From the NCBI GenBank assembly GCA_016858145.1, contig JAEHOE010000157.1, positions 124,001 through 188,000 of the forward strand: a stretch of DNA of 64,000 bases, given 5' to 3'. Source of the DNA: Edaphochlamys debaryana. Its lineage: Eukaryota > Chlorophyta > Chlorophyceae > Chlamydomonadales. Position 1 is the first letter of the stretch; each line of letters opens with the position of its first letter. Shown here piece by piece: positions 45,693 through 59,000 of this stretch. A model generated the notes under the pieces. That model was given only the letters and a program-made list of their open reading frames with translations. It was not told the origin of the DNA and did no database searches. Made by a program: the position numbers and the translations under genes.

Positions 45693-47028
45693 GGTTTATA
45701 AGAGTTTAAAGTTGCTGCGGTTGAAGGTCCGAAAGAGCAGCAGCGTGTGGGCGGGAGCGCAAGTGCAGGCGAGGTGCGACCAGTCGCTGCATAGCCCACG
45801 GACGGTGGGAGCGCTATCATGTGCACCTAGGGCTCGTCTTTGCGCGCATGACGAGGCTGTATAATTGGTGTGTTTTAGCGAGCATAGGGCGGATGGATGG
45901 GCTGCACTACTTTAGGCGTCCTGCTGACAAGGCATCAAGTATGGACCTGCATTTGCTGCGCTAAACATTCACTTATCGTGTCTGGCGGTATGGCAGCCTG
46001 GCAGCCGACCCGCTGCTGCGACGATCGCACACCACGAACTGGCGGCGACACGGATGCCCCGCCCTTGCCCCACGCCGCCCGGGCTCACCTGGCGCGCCTA
46101 GCCCCGTCCCCGCTCGCACCATAATCAAGCCGAATAGCCACAAAGTAACACAACATAGCACGCTTCTTCCCTGGCCGCGCCTTGAGGCATGCACCTGCGC
46201 CCTGCCAAGCGTTCAAAGCGGTGCCGCTGACTCCCCCTTGGCCCCTCCCTGTGACCCCGTGATCCCAGGGCCGTGCGGCCCCCGCCGAGCTGTGCCACCT
46301 CTGGCCTCGCTCAGTCACCAGACCTCTAGCGTACGCTCCTCTAACTGCCTGAAGGGGCGCTCAGCAGCGCTGGGAGCCGAGCCACAGGCTGGCGGGCAGG
46401 CGCACTACCGCACACAACCGGCGGACCATGCGTGTGCTCACAAGCCAAGCCGTGCACGTCACGCACAGCCCAGCCCTTCCCGCCCTGGCGCCCTCCAGCC
46501 ATCGGCACACGCCTCGTCCAGCCCCGCTGCTGCCGCCGCAGCCCACCGTATATGTACATGCAAGCGCCGGCGTCTGGTGCACCCACACCACACCTCCGCT
46601 CGCCCCCCGGGTCGTGACCACAACACCACAACCCGCCAGCTCGCCACCCTCTGCCGCTGCAGCGTCCCGAGGTCAGCGAGGGAACCAGCAGCGCCAGCCG
46701 CCAGGACCCGGCCCTCTCCACGTGACCTGGTGCGCCCCCAGCCGCGCGGGTGGGGCCTGCGCCCTCTTGCACCCGATGCGGGTAGGAGCGCAGCCCGGGG
46801 CCCCCGCGGCACACCCGCTCGCGTGAGCCCAGGAGCTGCACCCTATGCCGGTAGGAGCGGCCCCGCCTCTGCCTCCTGCGCCGTGTTCGTGTGTCCTGTG
46901 TAGGGGCCCTCGTGACTCCTCGCTGCCTTCCCCGCTGCCCCCAGCCCCCCGCTGAACTCCACCCCTGTCCCCTGCCCCCTGTCGCCTGTCCTCTCCCCAC
47001 CAGCCCCCTCCCCCCCCCCCGCGGCTGC
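45693..47028. other. Intergenic region between CFAP299 and F-box/LRR genes
   Basis: 1.3 kb with 3' UTR of CFAP299 and promoter of the F-box/LRR gene, both on the minus strand. Frames such as 46238-46903 are GC-rich shadows with no domain or codon pattern to support them. Confidence 0.55.
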
Positions 47029-49756
47029 TCAACTTCTCCGCCGCGTCACGTGGTCGTACACCACCACCTGCATGCATGCATGACCGACATAGGGGGGTAG
47101 GGGGCGGAGGGGGAGGGGGGAAAGCGTTGGGGTGGGCACCAGCCAGTACGGAGCACGTGAGGACTGCGCGGCTGGGCTGCAAGTGGCCGTACGCGTACGG
47201 GCATGGTGTCTCCTCCGTCTCACAGGAGCCTTGCTTCTGAGCAGCAACGCCACAACCCCTCAGGCCCAGGCCCTCCCTTACCCCCCCACCCGCACCCCCC
47301 GCACCCCCACCTGCAGGTACTCGCCGGTCTCCAGCTCCGTGCGTGTGGAGTTGTCCCCGGGCTTGGCGCGGGGGTCCACGTTGATGACCTGGGGGGGGAG
47401 GGGATGAGGGGGGGGGGAGCGTGTGGGTGGGTGGGCAAGCGTATGGTTCAGTGAGTGTATGGAGGGGGGGCGGATGGGGATGAGGAAGGCGACCAGCAAG
47501 GGATGGGGCCAGCCCCCGCCCCGCCCTCATCGCTGCCCCTCCTGCTCTGCCCTTCTCCACCCCCCATCCCACCCAACACCCCCTCCCACCCCGCACCCCC
47601 TCCCACCCCGCACCCCCTCCCACCCTGCACCCCCTCGCACCTTGCGGTCCCGCTTGTTCTTGAACAGCAGACCCGCCTCGTTGTCCGCAATCACCTGGTG
47701 GGGGGGGGGGGGAAGAGGGGGCAGGGGGCAGGGGAGCAGATCTGAGACCCCTTTCCGGCCGTGGCCTTCCATGCTTTGCCGTCGCCCCAGTGCGCAAATG
47801 GCCCCCACCACCTCCACACGCCACCCCGCACACGCCCCCCACTCCCCACACCATCCTCACACCTGGAAGTTGGGCGTGGGGTTGGACGTGCTCATCTGCG
47901 TCTCCCAGTTGTAGAAGGACAGGTCGCTGGGGCGGGGCATGAGCCGCTTCTTGCGGTCAAAGTAGGGCTCGCAGTTCTCGGTCTTGAGCCGGTGCCCGTA
48001 GTCGATGTAGCCCGACACCTCCTGGGGGGGGGGGGGCAAAAGGACGGGAAGAAGGGGGGAGGTGGAGCTGGGAGGCAATGTGCCAAGGGGAGGATACAAA
48101 TGCCCCCAGGACGCACACACCTGCCTTGCATCGGTCCACTCACACACACATCTCTGTCCATCGCCCGTCTGACCCTCAGCCCCCTCGCCCTCGTCCCGCC
48201 CCCTCTCCCTCCCGCCCCGCCCCACTCCCACCTGCCCCTTGCTGTTCTTGTCCCGTATGAACACGATGGTGGTCAGCTTGCCGTTGCGAACAGCCTCCTC
48301 GCGGTCCTTGAGCGCCTGCAGGTGGTTAGGGGGGGGGGCTGGTGCAGGTGAGGAGCGAGGGGCGGGTTGGGGAACCCCGGGCAACCCCGTCCATGGCCAG
48401 TGCCCCCCCCCCCCCCCCGAGCTTCTCCTATCTGCCCGCCCCCCCTTGCCTGCCCCCTCCCCCCCGTTGCCTCCGCCCCCCTTGCCTGCAGCAGCGGGAA
48501 CTCCTCCACGTGCTTCCCCTGGCTGGCCAGCTTCTTGGGCTTCTTGTTCAGCCGCGCCTGCCGCGCCTGCTCGCTCGCCTCCTTGCGCTGCTCAAACTCC
48601 TCGCGCCGGATGACCTCGCCGTTGCCGCGTATCCTGTGCAGCGGGGGGAGGGAGGAAGGGAGGCGGGCGGGGAGGGGAGACAGGGGTGGTTAGGGAAAGA
48701 ACGGGGACGGAAGCGGGGGGGCCCACTGGCTGTGGACGCGGGGGACGTGGGGACGAGGAGGGCGCCCGGGGCAGTTGGGGGCTGCCCCGTGCAGGGGGAT
48801 GCTGGGCGGGCGGCCCTCCGCTGGATGGGTCGCCCAGGCAGCGGTGGCGGCCCAAGGGTTTAGGGGGCTCTCGGCAGGGGGGCGGAGGGGGCGCAGCGAT
48901 CCCGCGCAGTCCGCCCGTGCCCCGCGCGCCAAGGCCCTGCCTCGCTCCAGTCTGCCCACGTGCCGCCCGCGAGAGAGGCGCAGCGACAAGGGCACTGCTG
49001 CAGAGCTCGCGCTGGTGGGCCACGGGGGAGGCCCGCGGCGGTGCGGGCAGGTAGGCCCCCCGGCAGGCCCCTTGGGGCCTTTAAGGTGCCGCTCCCTCTC
49101 CTGGGCGGTGGCCCTGGGCGGCCTTGGGGCCTGGGATGTGGCCTTTGGGGCCTGGGCTGTGCGCCCTGCTTGCGCCCGCACCCGGTGGGGTGCCCCCCTG
49201 CTTGCGCCTGCGCCCGGTGGGGTGCCTGCTGCTGCGGCTGCGGCGTGCGCCGGCTTGCTCTGATGCTGTTGTGCAGAGCTTGGGGAAGGGCGGGCAAGCC
49301 GCGAGAGCCTCTCCCAAGGTACATGTAGCCGGGCCGGGCCAGGCCGGGCTGGGCTGGGCTGCTTGGCGACTTCAGCAGATGCCCTTGCTGCCGTGCCCGC
49401 CCAACCCCGCGGGCCAGAGCCTGCCTCCCAGCCGCCCTCCCAGAGCCCCGGCCCTTCGGACCTCTGCCCCCCGTCCCCCTCCCTGCCCTCCGGTGGTTGC
49501 GCTCCCCGAGCTCACCCCAGCTCGACCAGCTGCCGCGCCAGCTCCACATCCTCGAGGTAGTATACATCGGTGCTATTGATTTGGCTGTCTAGGTAGTCCT
49601 CGTATCTGCACAAAAGAATCCAAATCAGCTGCTTAGCGAGGCGGCGCCAACTAGAGGCACCGTGTCCGCGCTCCGTGTCTGCATGCGTCCTTACGTCGCG
49701 AACTCATCAGCTATAGGGTCGTATCCTGGCCCCTTGATTTCTAGGTCGTCGTCCAT
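47029..49756 (-). CDS. CFAP299: Cilia- and flagella-associated protein 299
   Basis: Eight exons: 49756-49695, 49605-49516, 48633-48486, 48315-48232, 48021-47863, 47694-47641, 47388-47311, 47067-47029. They join without frame conflict to 237 residues, the normal family length (human about 233). The protein is conserved end to end: [129 protein letters not shown] and the end [16 protein letters not shown]299 (C4orf22) occurs only in ciliated organisms and is linked to cilia and sperm flagella; its molecular activity is not established. The ATG at 49756 begins [14 protein letters not shown]. Intron 3 uses a GC donor (CAG|GCAAGG at 48486). The intron before exon 7 has 16-19-bp C-rich tandem repeats near 47570-47640. 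Confidence 0.96.
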
Positions 49757-51221
49757 GGTTTCGGCGGTAGCTTTGCCGGGGGTCTACTTACACCAGCGCA
49801 ATTCAGCAGAAACAAGAGCAGAAGGCCCAGCACCTAGCCGAGCAAGGATTTGATCAATTTGTTTCACTTGAGCAAGTTCATTTGGGGGTTGCGGGTACAG
49901 CGACCTGGAGGACCCGGATGAAGAGTCTTAGATGGGACTTCGCAAGCGCGCAGGAGAGCCAAAGCCCCGGATCCTACAGCTGTGAGCTAGATACGTGCTA
50001 TAAGGATCAACCGAAAATAGCGAAGGCAAGTTATGGCCGGCGCGTCCATCGTGTCTGTGCTCCCTGACCATCCGCCAGCCCCGAAGGTGCTTCGCGCCTA
50101 TCTCGAGTACCCTGTCCCTAAACTTCGGTGCGCTTGGCATCGCTCACCGACAGAAGCACAGGAGCGTGCAGCGATCATGTTCCTGTCCTGAGGGCAAGCA
50201 GGCACGGCTGAACCCAGCATTGCCACAGCCCTGGGCAATGATACTGCGGCTGGGAGCCACTCAGGGAGGCTCCAGTCACCCTGGTCCAGACCGAGCAGGG
50301 TGCAGTATGAACTGCATGCATAACGACTCTCGCACGGGGCAGGACGGCATCGTGCGGGGCAAACAGCACGGCTGCACGCACGACTGCGCTTGCACGACAC
50401 CCTCCACGACACCCAAGAGAGCGACAAACGGCATGCCTCTAACCTGCTATCGATCACGCTATAAACACTGCAGCCACTCACACCACACCGCTCCTCGCGT
50501 GCGGCCCCGGGAGGAACCGGGCATTCCAAACACCACGCACGTTTAAGCTGAAGCGAGCGTCCGCGGCACTGCCGCTAGGTCTTCAGTCTTTCTGCTCAGG
50601 CTGGACGGAGAGCTGAAGGACCCTCGCGCGCGTTTCGAGGACATCGCCGAGGTGCGCACTGTTCGGACTCGTTGTTCGGACACCATCCCTAGCCCTGGGA
50701 CTTCAGGATTCAATCTTGAGTGACATGGATGCATGGTCGCGGCTGGGACGAGCGGTGCGGGTCGCGGGCGCGGGGATGGAAGGTGGAGGGGCACGCTCAA
50801 ATGAGCGAGTTCGGGACAGAGCGGTCGCCCAAAACACTGCTGCAAGCGATGATTACAGTAAGCGTTATGCCAGAGGATTGGCTCACCCTTCCCACCGGCC
50901 GAAAAACCAAGTTGAGCGGCGGACATCAGGTTTCGCAATGCCCACACGACGGACACCACATTCACGTGACGCCCCCTTCCCCCGGCCTCGGATGGTAAAT
51001 ATTTCAGTTGAGTGATACTCCTGCCCGCGAGGCCTCGCTCCTGCACATGATGTGCAAGCACTGACGCCCCTCCGTTTCCTGACACGTGCCTGCCTCCATG
51101 CTGCACTGCCGCCCCGACTCTCCACCCATTCACCGCAGCCCACCGAGCCCCCAACCACCCCCCCTGCCAACGGCAACCACCCCCCACCCCCCGGCCCAAG
51201 AACCATCCCCCACGCAACTGA
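49757..51221. promoter_or_regulatory. Divergent upstream region of CFAP299 and the first coiled-coil gene
   Basis: 1.46 kb between head-to-head genes. It must contain both promoters and 5' UTRs. I see no gene and no element I would name. Confidence 0.5.
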
Positions 51222-54200
51222 ATGATGGCCTCCAACTCAGCACCAGACGCCCGGACCCTGGGCCGCGCCATCACCAGCAGCCTACGCATCTCAACCGCAG
51301 GCGCCGCACCCGACCCGCCACACAAGCCGGCGGCGCTTGCGCCCATCGACCCCTCCCGTACGCCCCTCGCCTCCCCGCGAGGCTCCACCGCCAGCTGCAC
51401 CATGCTGGCCGCGCCCCAGCCGCCCGGCACTCCCAGCCCCTTCTCCGCCGGAGCGCAGCCGCCCTCGCGGCAGAGCACCAGCGGAATGCTGGCGATGCCA
51501 GCAGGCACCGGCTCCCCGCGCCAGAGCCAGAGCCAGGGCGGTGCGCTGCTGTCCAGGGCGAGCTCCTTCCGCCACAGCTCGAGCGGCATGGCGCCCACGG
51601 CTGCGGGCGGCACTGGGGCCGGGGCCGGGGCCATGGGCGGAGCCGGCAGCAGCGCCCGCGGGCGCCTGTCGTACACGGGGGGCGGCGGGGGCCTGCTCGG
51701 GGCCTGTGCGGACCCGGCCCCCCCGGGCAGGGCCTCCGCCAGCGAGCTGCCCCGCCTGGCCTTTGGGCCCCCCGATTCGCCGCTCGACTCGTCGTCCCGG
51801 TGAGCCCGGCCCGCTGCGCCCCTGCTAGCTAATCCAGAAGCACGCACCTCTCTCAGATGGCATGTGCCTCCTGGTGCAAGCTTGGCTGCTAGTGTGAGTC
51901 ACAACACCCTCTATATCCACAACACGATCCTCTCCCCTCGCCTCGCCGCAGGCCGGGCGCGCTGCGCCGCTCCATGAGTGAGAGCCGAGGGGGGAGGGGA
52001 ACAGGGTTAAGGGTGGGGGCCCGTCGGCCAGGGCAGGGCCCAAGCTGCATCAGGGAACAGGCGTAGGGGTGCCGGAGGCAGGCTGAGCGCTACAACTTGG
52101 CGCATGCTTGCACCATTCCGCTTGCACGCGCTCCGCGCCGCAGCCGGCATTGCCCGCCACAATGTGCCGCTCGACGCCAAGGACAGTCCGTCACACAGCC
52201 CCGTGAGGGGTCAGGGCCACGGCCAGGGGCTCGAGAGCTCTTTCGCTCTAAAGAAGGAGCGGATGACGCTGCAGCAGGACAAGGTGGGGTGTGTCGTGGG
52301 GGGAGAGTGAGGTGGTGGTGGCATTGGTGGCACTTGTGAGGGGAGATGGCGAGAGGCGGTGGTGAGGGATGATGGTGTGTGGCGGGTTACCGCAAGCTCT
52401 ACCTCACACTTTCTCTTCTCGCCCAGGCCGCCCTCCTGCTGATGAAGCGGCGGCTGGAGGCGCTGCTGACTAAGGCGCTGGAGGGGCCGCTGGCGGACCT
52501 GGAGGTGGGGGGGGGGAGGGGGGAAAGTGGGGGAAAGGGCGGGGGTTATTCCGCTGCGTCTTGTATGACGGGGTTCGAACGGCCTGCCTGACCTTGCTCA
52601 TTCGTCCGGCTTTACCTCGGCCCTCCGTGCTGTGCCCCACGCAGGACGACGATGGCGCCGCCTTCGCGTGGGAGGGCTCCGGCGCCTCGCTCCTGGCGGG
52701 GACGCCCGTGGGCGCTGCGGGGAAGGGCAGTGTGGGACTGCTAAAGTCGCAGCTGAGGAAGGTGCGAATGTGTGTGTGTGTGTCTGGGGGGGGGGGTCCT
52801 GGTGAGGTTCACGGGGTCGATTTGGGCTGGGAGCTCGGGAAGGAGTGGAGGAGCCGCAGGACGAGGTCAAACCCCACCTGCCCTTGCCCCTAGCTCAATC
52901 AGACAATCACCCGTTGCCCGCAACCCTGCCCCCAGGCTCTGGACAACAGTGCGACGCTGGAGCGGCAGCTGGGGTCGGGAGGGGCCGGCATGGCCCTCGC
53001 GGCAGGTGGGGGCGGGGGTGGGTGGGTGGGCGGGAGGTGTTAAGGGGAGCGCCGCGCACGGGCCCAAATGTTACACTCATTCCTGCTCCCGCGGCCCAAC
53101 CCCTCCAGCGGACGCCGAGGCCCAGATTCAGGAGCTGCATGCGCAAATCGCTGAGATGAAGGTGTGGGGATGTGGGAGGGGTGGGCTATGCGGGACGAGG
53201 TGCATCTCCTTCTGCAATCCCCGCAATCCCATTTCCCACCTCAACCCTTCCCCCCATCCGTGCCCCCACCCAGCTGGATCACGAGGTGGCGCTGTCCCGC
53301 ATGGAGGGGGACATGTCGTACCGCCGTACGCAGGCGGCGGCGGCGGCGGCGGGGCTGCAGCGGCAGGCGGCGGAGGCGACGGCGGAGGCGGGTCGGCTGC
53401 AGAGCGCTCTGGCGGCGAGCGAGCGGGCGGTGAGGGAGCTCACGGCGCAGGTGAGGGGGGCAAGGGGGGGAGGGGGTCTGCGGAGGAAGTCTCTTGGGGA
53501 GCCTGTCATGCTTCGAAAGGATACACCTATCCCACCCGCCTTGCACCACCCCCTGGCCCCCCCCAGAGCTCCGGCCTCCGCACCCAGCTGCACGAGCTGT
53601 CCGCGGCGCTGGCCGCCAAGACCCAGCAGGTGGCGGACACGAGGGAGCTCATGGGAATGGACAAGGGTGAGAGCTGAGGGGGGGATGAGGGGGCACGGGC
53701 GGTTGGGGCAATTGTTACAGACAGGCTTCCCCGTTCTTGATCGCGACTCCGAGGTCCGAGCAGTCGAGGTACGGTACGACGTGCCTTGCTGCCCCTTTGC
53801 TGCGCCCGCCTCCAAGCGACCTTCGCTTCCTAACCATGCTTTCCTCCGCATTCCGTGCCCCCCCCTCCACCACCACCCCTCCCCAGCCACCATGGACACA
53901 GTGATTGAGATGCTCAAGACGCAGCTGAGGGACGCAAACGCGGAACGGGAGGCGCAGGCGCAGCGGATACAGGAGCTGGAGAGCGCGGTGAGAGGGGCTT
54001 GCTGAGGGTGGCTAAGGAGGTGCGCGCGGCGACGGGGGTGATAGTCGCGCCCTACCTCACCGCCCTTGGACGGGCAATGCGGAAGGAGCGGCAGGGTATC
54101 TTCGAAGTCCTGCGTGCCAAGCGGCTGCAGCCCCAGTGGTGCAAGGGGGCGGACATACGGTTTTTTGAGGGCGAGGGCTGGATGAAGTACGGGTTCTGAC

Positions 54201-54737
54201 GGGGGTGCGGTAGGGTGTCCGTGTAACAGGGCCAACTGCGGTCTATGGCCTGGATAGCCAGGCGGGGACAAGCCCCAGGGTGGCGACCCCCTAGCAGTGG
54301 TTCAACGACCTACAGTTGGCTGTTGCTAGGGTGGTGCTGGTATGGGAGGGCCATACCCGGTAGGTGGCGCTACACGCTTAACCTCTCTCAGCCTCGGCTC
54401 GGAGCTGGTTCCTATTGTAACATCGCATCCTTGCTCTCGTTGGGCGCGTACGGTGCGAGCCTCTTCCCAACAGAGACGGGAGGGGGGCTAGCCGCACGGA
54501 GACTGGGGGCACGGTGCTCTGGGCGGGCAAGCAGGCAACCGCCAACGGTCAACGGTCAACGCTCTGCCTTCCTTCGCCCCCCTTCCAACCGCCCCTACAT
54601 CGCAGGTGGTTCACCGGGACGGCCTGCTGGCGGAGGCGGAGGACCGGATCAACCGGGCGGCGGTGGCGGCGGCGGCGGCCTCGGCGGCGGGCTGCAGCCC
54701 TCTGGCGGTGGCGGCGGCGGTGCGGGCGGCGGCGTAG
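51222..54737 (+). CDS. Coiled-coil protein, paralogue A
   Basis: Eleven exons: 51222-51799, 51952-51977, 52144-52283, 52427-52504, 52645-52761, 52936-53005, 53109-53161, 53274-53450, 53567-53666, 53887-53987, 54606-54737. All phases agree and give 523 residues. Residues 1-200 are Ser/Pro/Gly-rich and disordered. A conserved block follows (SSFALKKERMTLQQDKAALL, then MKRRLEALLTKALEGPLADL). From about residue 300 there is a long coiled coil with heptads: AQIQELHAQIAEMKLDHEVA, GLQRQAAEATAEAGRLQSAL, TQLHELSAALAAKTQQVAD and MDTVIEMLKTQLRDANAE. It ends in an Ala-rich stretch after EAEDRINRA. The ATG at 51222 follows a C-rich leader. I do not recognise a family; a structural, perhaps centriolar or axonemal, role is a guess from the coiled coil. 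The 26-base exon 2 is exactly conserved in length in paralogue B. Confidence 0.75.
53274..53566 (+). repeat. Near-identical tract shared with 58444-58747
   Basis: Exon 8, intron 8 and the start of exon 9 are almost identical between paralogues A and B, intron included (GTGAGGGGGGCAAGGGGGGA, then CTGCGGAGGAAGTCTCTTGG and CTTCGAAAGRATACACC). Flanking introns and the terminal exons are strongly diverged. The pattern fits recent gene conversion. Confidence 0.8.
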
Positions 54738-56082
54738 CGGACGAAGCCCTTGAGCATGGCGAGGGCCTGTCTGGGGAAAGGGACCCAGCCAGTGAGGGCG
54801 GAGATGCTGCGGCTGGGTAGGAGGGAGCGAGCGACGTGATGGGTAAGGGGCAGACGGGGGTTAAGGCGCTGGCATTACGGACTCGCCACCGACCAGGGCT
54901 ACGGAGAGGGAGGGAGCTCTCGGTCAGGTGCAGGGTCCCCGCCCGTCAGGCGGCGCTTAGGCTCATCCTGGCTCCTAGTCCTGTGTCTGGAAGAAGAATT
55001 ACGCTCGGCCCAGGCAGACGGTCTCGCATGAGTAGGACTAGGACTATGCGGGGCCGCGTGTGGTCGCCGGAGACGAGTAGAGGAGCATGGCTGGATACGG
55101 CTGGATCCAGAACTGGAAACCCTGCCGTAACCGGTACTGCTCCGTAGGGCGGTGTCAGGCGCGCTCCAGACTTTCTCGTCAGCATCGCCACGGCCGCACC
55201 ATCGCTTCCAGGTGTAAGCACGTCACTTAGTTGTAAATCTTTCACGACCGAGCCGAGCACACGGCTTGAGCCCAACGCGTCAACGATTTCCCCGAACTGT
55301 TTCTCCCCTACGACCACCACGAGTGTAGCTCGTAACCTTCCTCAGCTATAATTGCAGTCTCCAACTTGTCGTGTGAGCCATTCGCGGACCCTGGCATCGT
55401 GCCAGGTCGCATCGCCCACACGGTCCACGCTGGCCAGGGTTTGACGCCTACTTCAACAAGAGGAGCTTACTAGGAATAGTTACTTAGGCGCTTGTGGCGA
55501 GGGGCCCCTAGGTGAGACTTGCGGCATGTGACATCCGCATAGCCATCCGCAGCTGCGCCCGCGAACAGAAGACGCCCCCAAAGCCGCGAAGCGCAGCCCT
55601 CACTACGAGGGCCCCGGGATACAGCGCCCTTGCTCGTATCTCGGCCTAGACCGTTGTTCGGTGGAAGCCGGAAGGGCGTGTTCGTCCAAGTCTCCAGAGT
55701 GGCAGAGGGCCATCTCCCGCACAAGTCTGCGGGGCAGCGGGGCCCCCTCTTGGCTGACTGCATACCGCCACAGCACACGAGGCGTCGGCAAGTGTTGCTA
55801 GGCAGCGCGCCACCGTGCCCTTCCCTAACTGCCGCCCTTTGCCTTCCCCACCCCTCCCCACCCCAACCCACCAGGCCGCAGTAGCAGAAGGCTCTCGGCG
55901 ACGAGTCGGCCGGCAGCGCCATCTGCCGCCGCGTACCTCGTGCCTCTCCTCCTAGGGCCCAGACGCACACACAGGCAGCACCAGAGCACCAAGCAACCAG
56001 CACCACCACCCAGCCGTCACCGCGCCTGCTGCGCTAGCGGCTACCCCATCCCCGCCTCCGCCACCACCGCCACCATACCGCC
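54738..56082. other. Intergenic region between the tandem coiled-coil genes
   Basis: Holds the 3' UTR of copy A (candidate TGTAA signals at 55213 and 55232) and the promoter of copy B. Frames at 55470-56009 on the minus strand look like shadows. I see no relic of a third copy. Confidence 0.55.
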
Positions 56083-59000
56083 ATGAACGGCACGGCCGTC
56101 GACGGCCCCGCGGGCCGCCTCCTCCCCTCTCGACCCATGCGAGCCTCCGCCCCGGGCGGCCCGGGCGACCTCCCGGTCTTCTCCGCCCGGCCCTCCGCCC
56201 TCGCCCCGCTCGACACCCCCTGCCCCCCCGCCATGCCCCCCACCACCGCCTCGCCCCGGGCGAACCGCGCCGCCGCCAGCCCGCACCCGCCCGCCCACGC
56301 CAACCCCAGCCCCAGCCCCAACCCCTTCGCCACTGGACAGCTGTCGAGGCAGGGCGGGGCCGGTGCGGTCCGCTCGCCCCGACACAGCATGAGCGGAGTG
56401 CCCGTGAACGGCGGCGGGGGCGGCGGTGTGAGTCCCCGTGCGCCGCGGCTGTCGCACACCGGGTCCATGGCCTCGGCGGGCCTGTCTGGGCCCGCCGGGG
56501 GCCCGGCCGGGGGCCCGGCTGGGCCCGAGCTCCCAGCGCTCAAGACCACGCAGAGCGAGCTGCCCCGCCTCTCCAACACGGGGGAGGGCGGCGGGATGAT
56601 GAACGGCCGGGGGCGCAAGGGCGCGGGCGAGTCACCGACGCCAGAGTCCCCAAAGTGAGGGGCGCCGTGGGGACGGCATGCATGCATGTGGGGCATCTGT
56701 GTGTGTGGAGGGGGAGCGAACGTCCAGCAATGGGTGGGGACGGTGGAGGTAACGAGGGCAAGGCACTCTAGTGGGTGCCGGAAAGAACGATTGCACAAGT
56801 CGGTGTACGAGAGGACACACTGGCACCATGCACCCCCGCCGCACTTACTCGCCCTCGCCCCCTGGGCTACCCCCTGTGGCACTGTACCCCCCAGGTCTGG
56901 ACCCATGCGGCGGGCAATGAGTGAGCAATAGGACAGGGGGGGCCTCATCTAGGGCACTGCCAAGGGGGCAAGCCGGGGCAGTCCGGTGCACCGCACGAAG
57001 GGGACCTTGGGGGCAGGCCAGATCAGTCTGCATGAAACCCACGCACCTTGCTCTCCCCACATTGTCTGTTACGCGCCCTGACTCGCCCCCCCTCTGTCGC
57101 CCGCTGTGCCCCCTCCCAGCCCTCACCTGCCGCACCGGCGGGTCCCCCACGGACGCCCCCCGGGAGGGCGGCTCTGCGCAGAGCCCGGGCAGGGGTCAGG
57201 GCCACGGCGGCAATGAGAGCTCCTTCGCTCTCAAGAAGGAGCGGATGACGCTGCAGCAGGACAAGGTGCGTGGAATGGCGGGTGGGGGGGAAAGGGGGAG
57301 TTGAGGGAGGGGGGAAGCGGTGAGGTGGTGGGGGTGGTGTGTGGCAGGGCTGCGCTGCTTCAGGACGAGGTGAGGGCAAGGCATAAACAGATTGGGAAGC
57401 CAGCAGCCACGCCCGCATCCTCATCCTCACCCCTCCGGTTCGGACTCCTGCTCGCCTGGCTTGCCACCCCTGTCCTCCCCCCACTTTCCCCCTGACCCCA
57501 GGCCGCCCTCCTGCTGATGAAGCGGCGGCTGGAGGCGCTGCTGACTAAGGCGCTGGAGGGGCCGCTGGCGGACCTGGAGGTGGGGGAGGGGGGGGAGGTG
57601 GGAGGAAGGACAAGACGAGGGAGGAAAGGGAGGAGCAGTTGAAGGGGGCAACTGACAAAACGGGGAGGGCACGTACGTGGAGGCTGGCATCTCACGCGTG
57701 CTGTCCCCCCCGTGCTGTGCCCCCCCAGGATGAGGAGTCGCCGACCTATGCCTGGGACGGTCTGACCGCCTCCCTGCTGGCGGGGACGCCCGTGGGCGCT
57801 GCGGGGAAGGGCAGTGTGGGACTGCTCAAGTCGCAGCTGAAGAAGGCGCGGGGGGGGGGGGGGGGGGGGGCGGGGGGGCGCCTGGTGTAGCGGAGGAGGT
57901 TCAGGGCGAGGACTGCATGTTTGCCCTTTCCTCCACTGGCACCGCGGCTTCCGCCCAAGGCCGCATCTCAACCTGCGCACTGCTAGATCCCCGCCCGCCC
58001 CCCCCCCCAACCCCCACGCCCCCCCCCCCCAGGCTCTGGATGACAGCGCGACGCTGGAGCGGCAACTGGGGTCGGGAGGGGCGGGCATGGCCCTGGCGGC
58101 AGGTGGGGGCGGGGGTGGGTGGGGGATTCTCCTGACCGTTGCCGCGCCTCCGCCTGTGCCTGTCCCTGAATGCAACCCCTCTGCGTGTGCCCCTGCCCGT
58201 GCCTGCGCTTGCCCCCCTCCAGCGGACGCCGAGGCCCAGATTCAGGAGCTTCACGCCCAAATCGCTGAGATGAAGGTGGGCATGTGCTTGGCTTCAACCG
58301 GGGTTTGGGGTTGGGTGCAAAGGCGGGAAGTGCACCCCTCTCGCCCTCCCATACATCCTTACTTAGTCACAGCTAACCTTATGTCTCCCCACTCACACAC
58401 CTGCCATCCACCCATCCCTCCCCCCCCCCTTCCCCTTGCCCAGCTGGATCACGAGGTGGCGCTGTCCCGCATGGAGGGGGACATGTCGTACCGCCGTACG
58501 CAGGCGGCGGCGGCGGCGGCGGGGCTGCAGCGGCAGGCGGCGGAGGCGACGGCGGAGGCGGGTCGGCTGCAGAGCGCTCTGGCGGCGAGCGAGCGGGCGG
58601 TGAGGGAGCTCACGGCGCAGGTGAGGGGGGCAAGGGGGGGAGGGGGGAGGGGGTCTGCGGAGGAAGTCTCTTGGGGAGCCTGTCATGCTTCGAAAGAATA
58701 CACCTATCCCACCCGCCTTGCACCACCCCCCTTCCGTCCCCCCCCAGAGCTCCGGCCTCCGCACCCAGCTGCACGAGCTGTCCGCGGCGCTGGCCGCCAA
58801 GACCCAGCAGGTGGCGGACACGAGGGAGCTCATGGGAATGGACAAGGGTAAGAGCTGAGGGGGGGATGAGGGGGGGGCTGAAGGGGTGCGTGGAGGGCCG
58901 CTCGTGTAAGCCAGGGATACGCGGGCGCGGCGGAGAGCCGGCCGGCCCGAACCCAAGGATGGTGTGTTTAAGGAGTACCCAATGGGAAGCTAGAATGCGA

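Noticed and set aside
46238..47000. Long frames on both strands between CFAP299 and the F-box/LRR gene
   Set aside because: No domain, no conserved motif, and the composition is that of GC-rich intergenic DNA.
54245..54820. Gly-rich + strand frame extending past the stop of paralogue A
   Set aside because: It is a different frame from exon 11 of paralogue A and has no counterpart in paralogue B.
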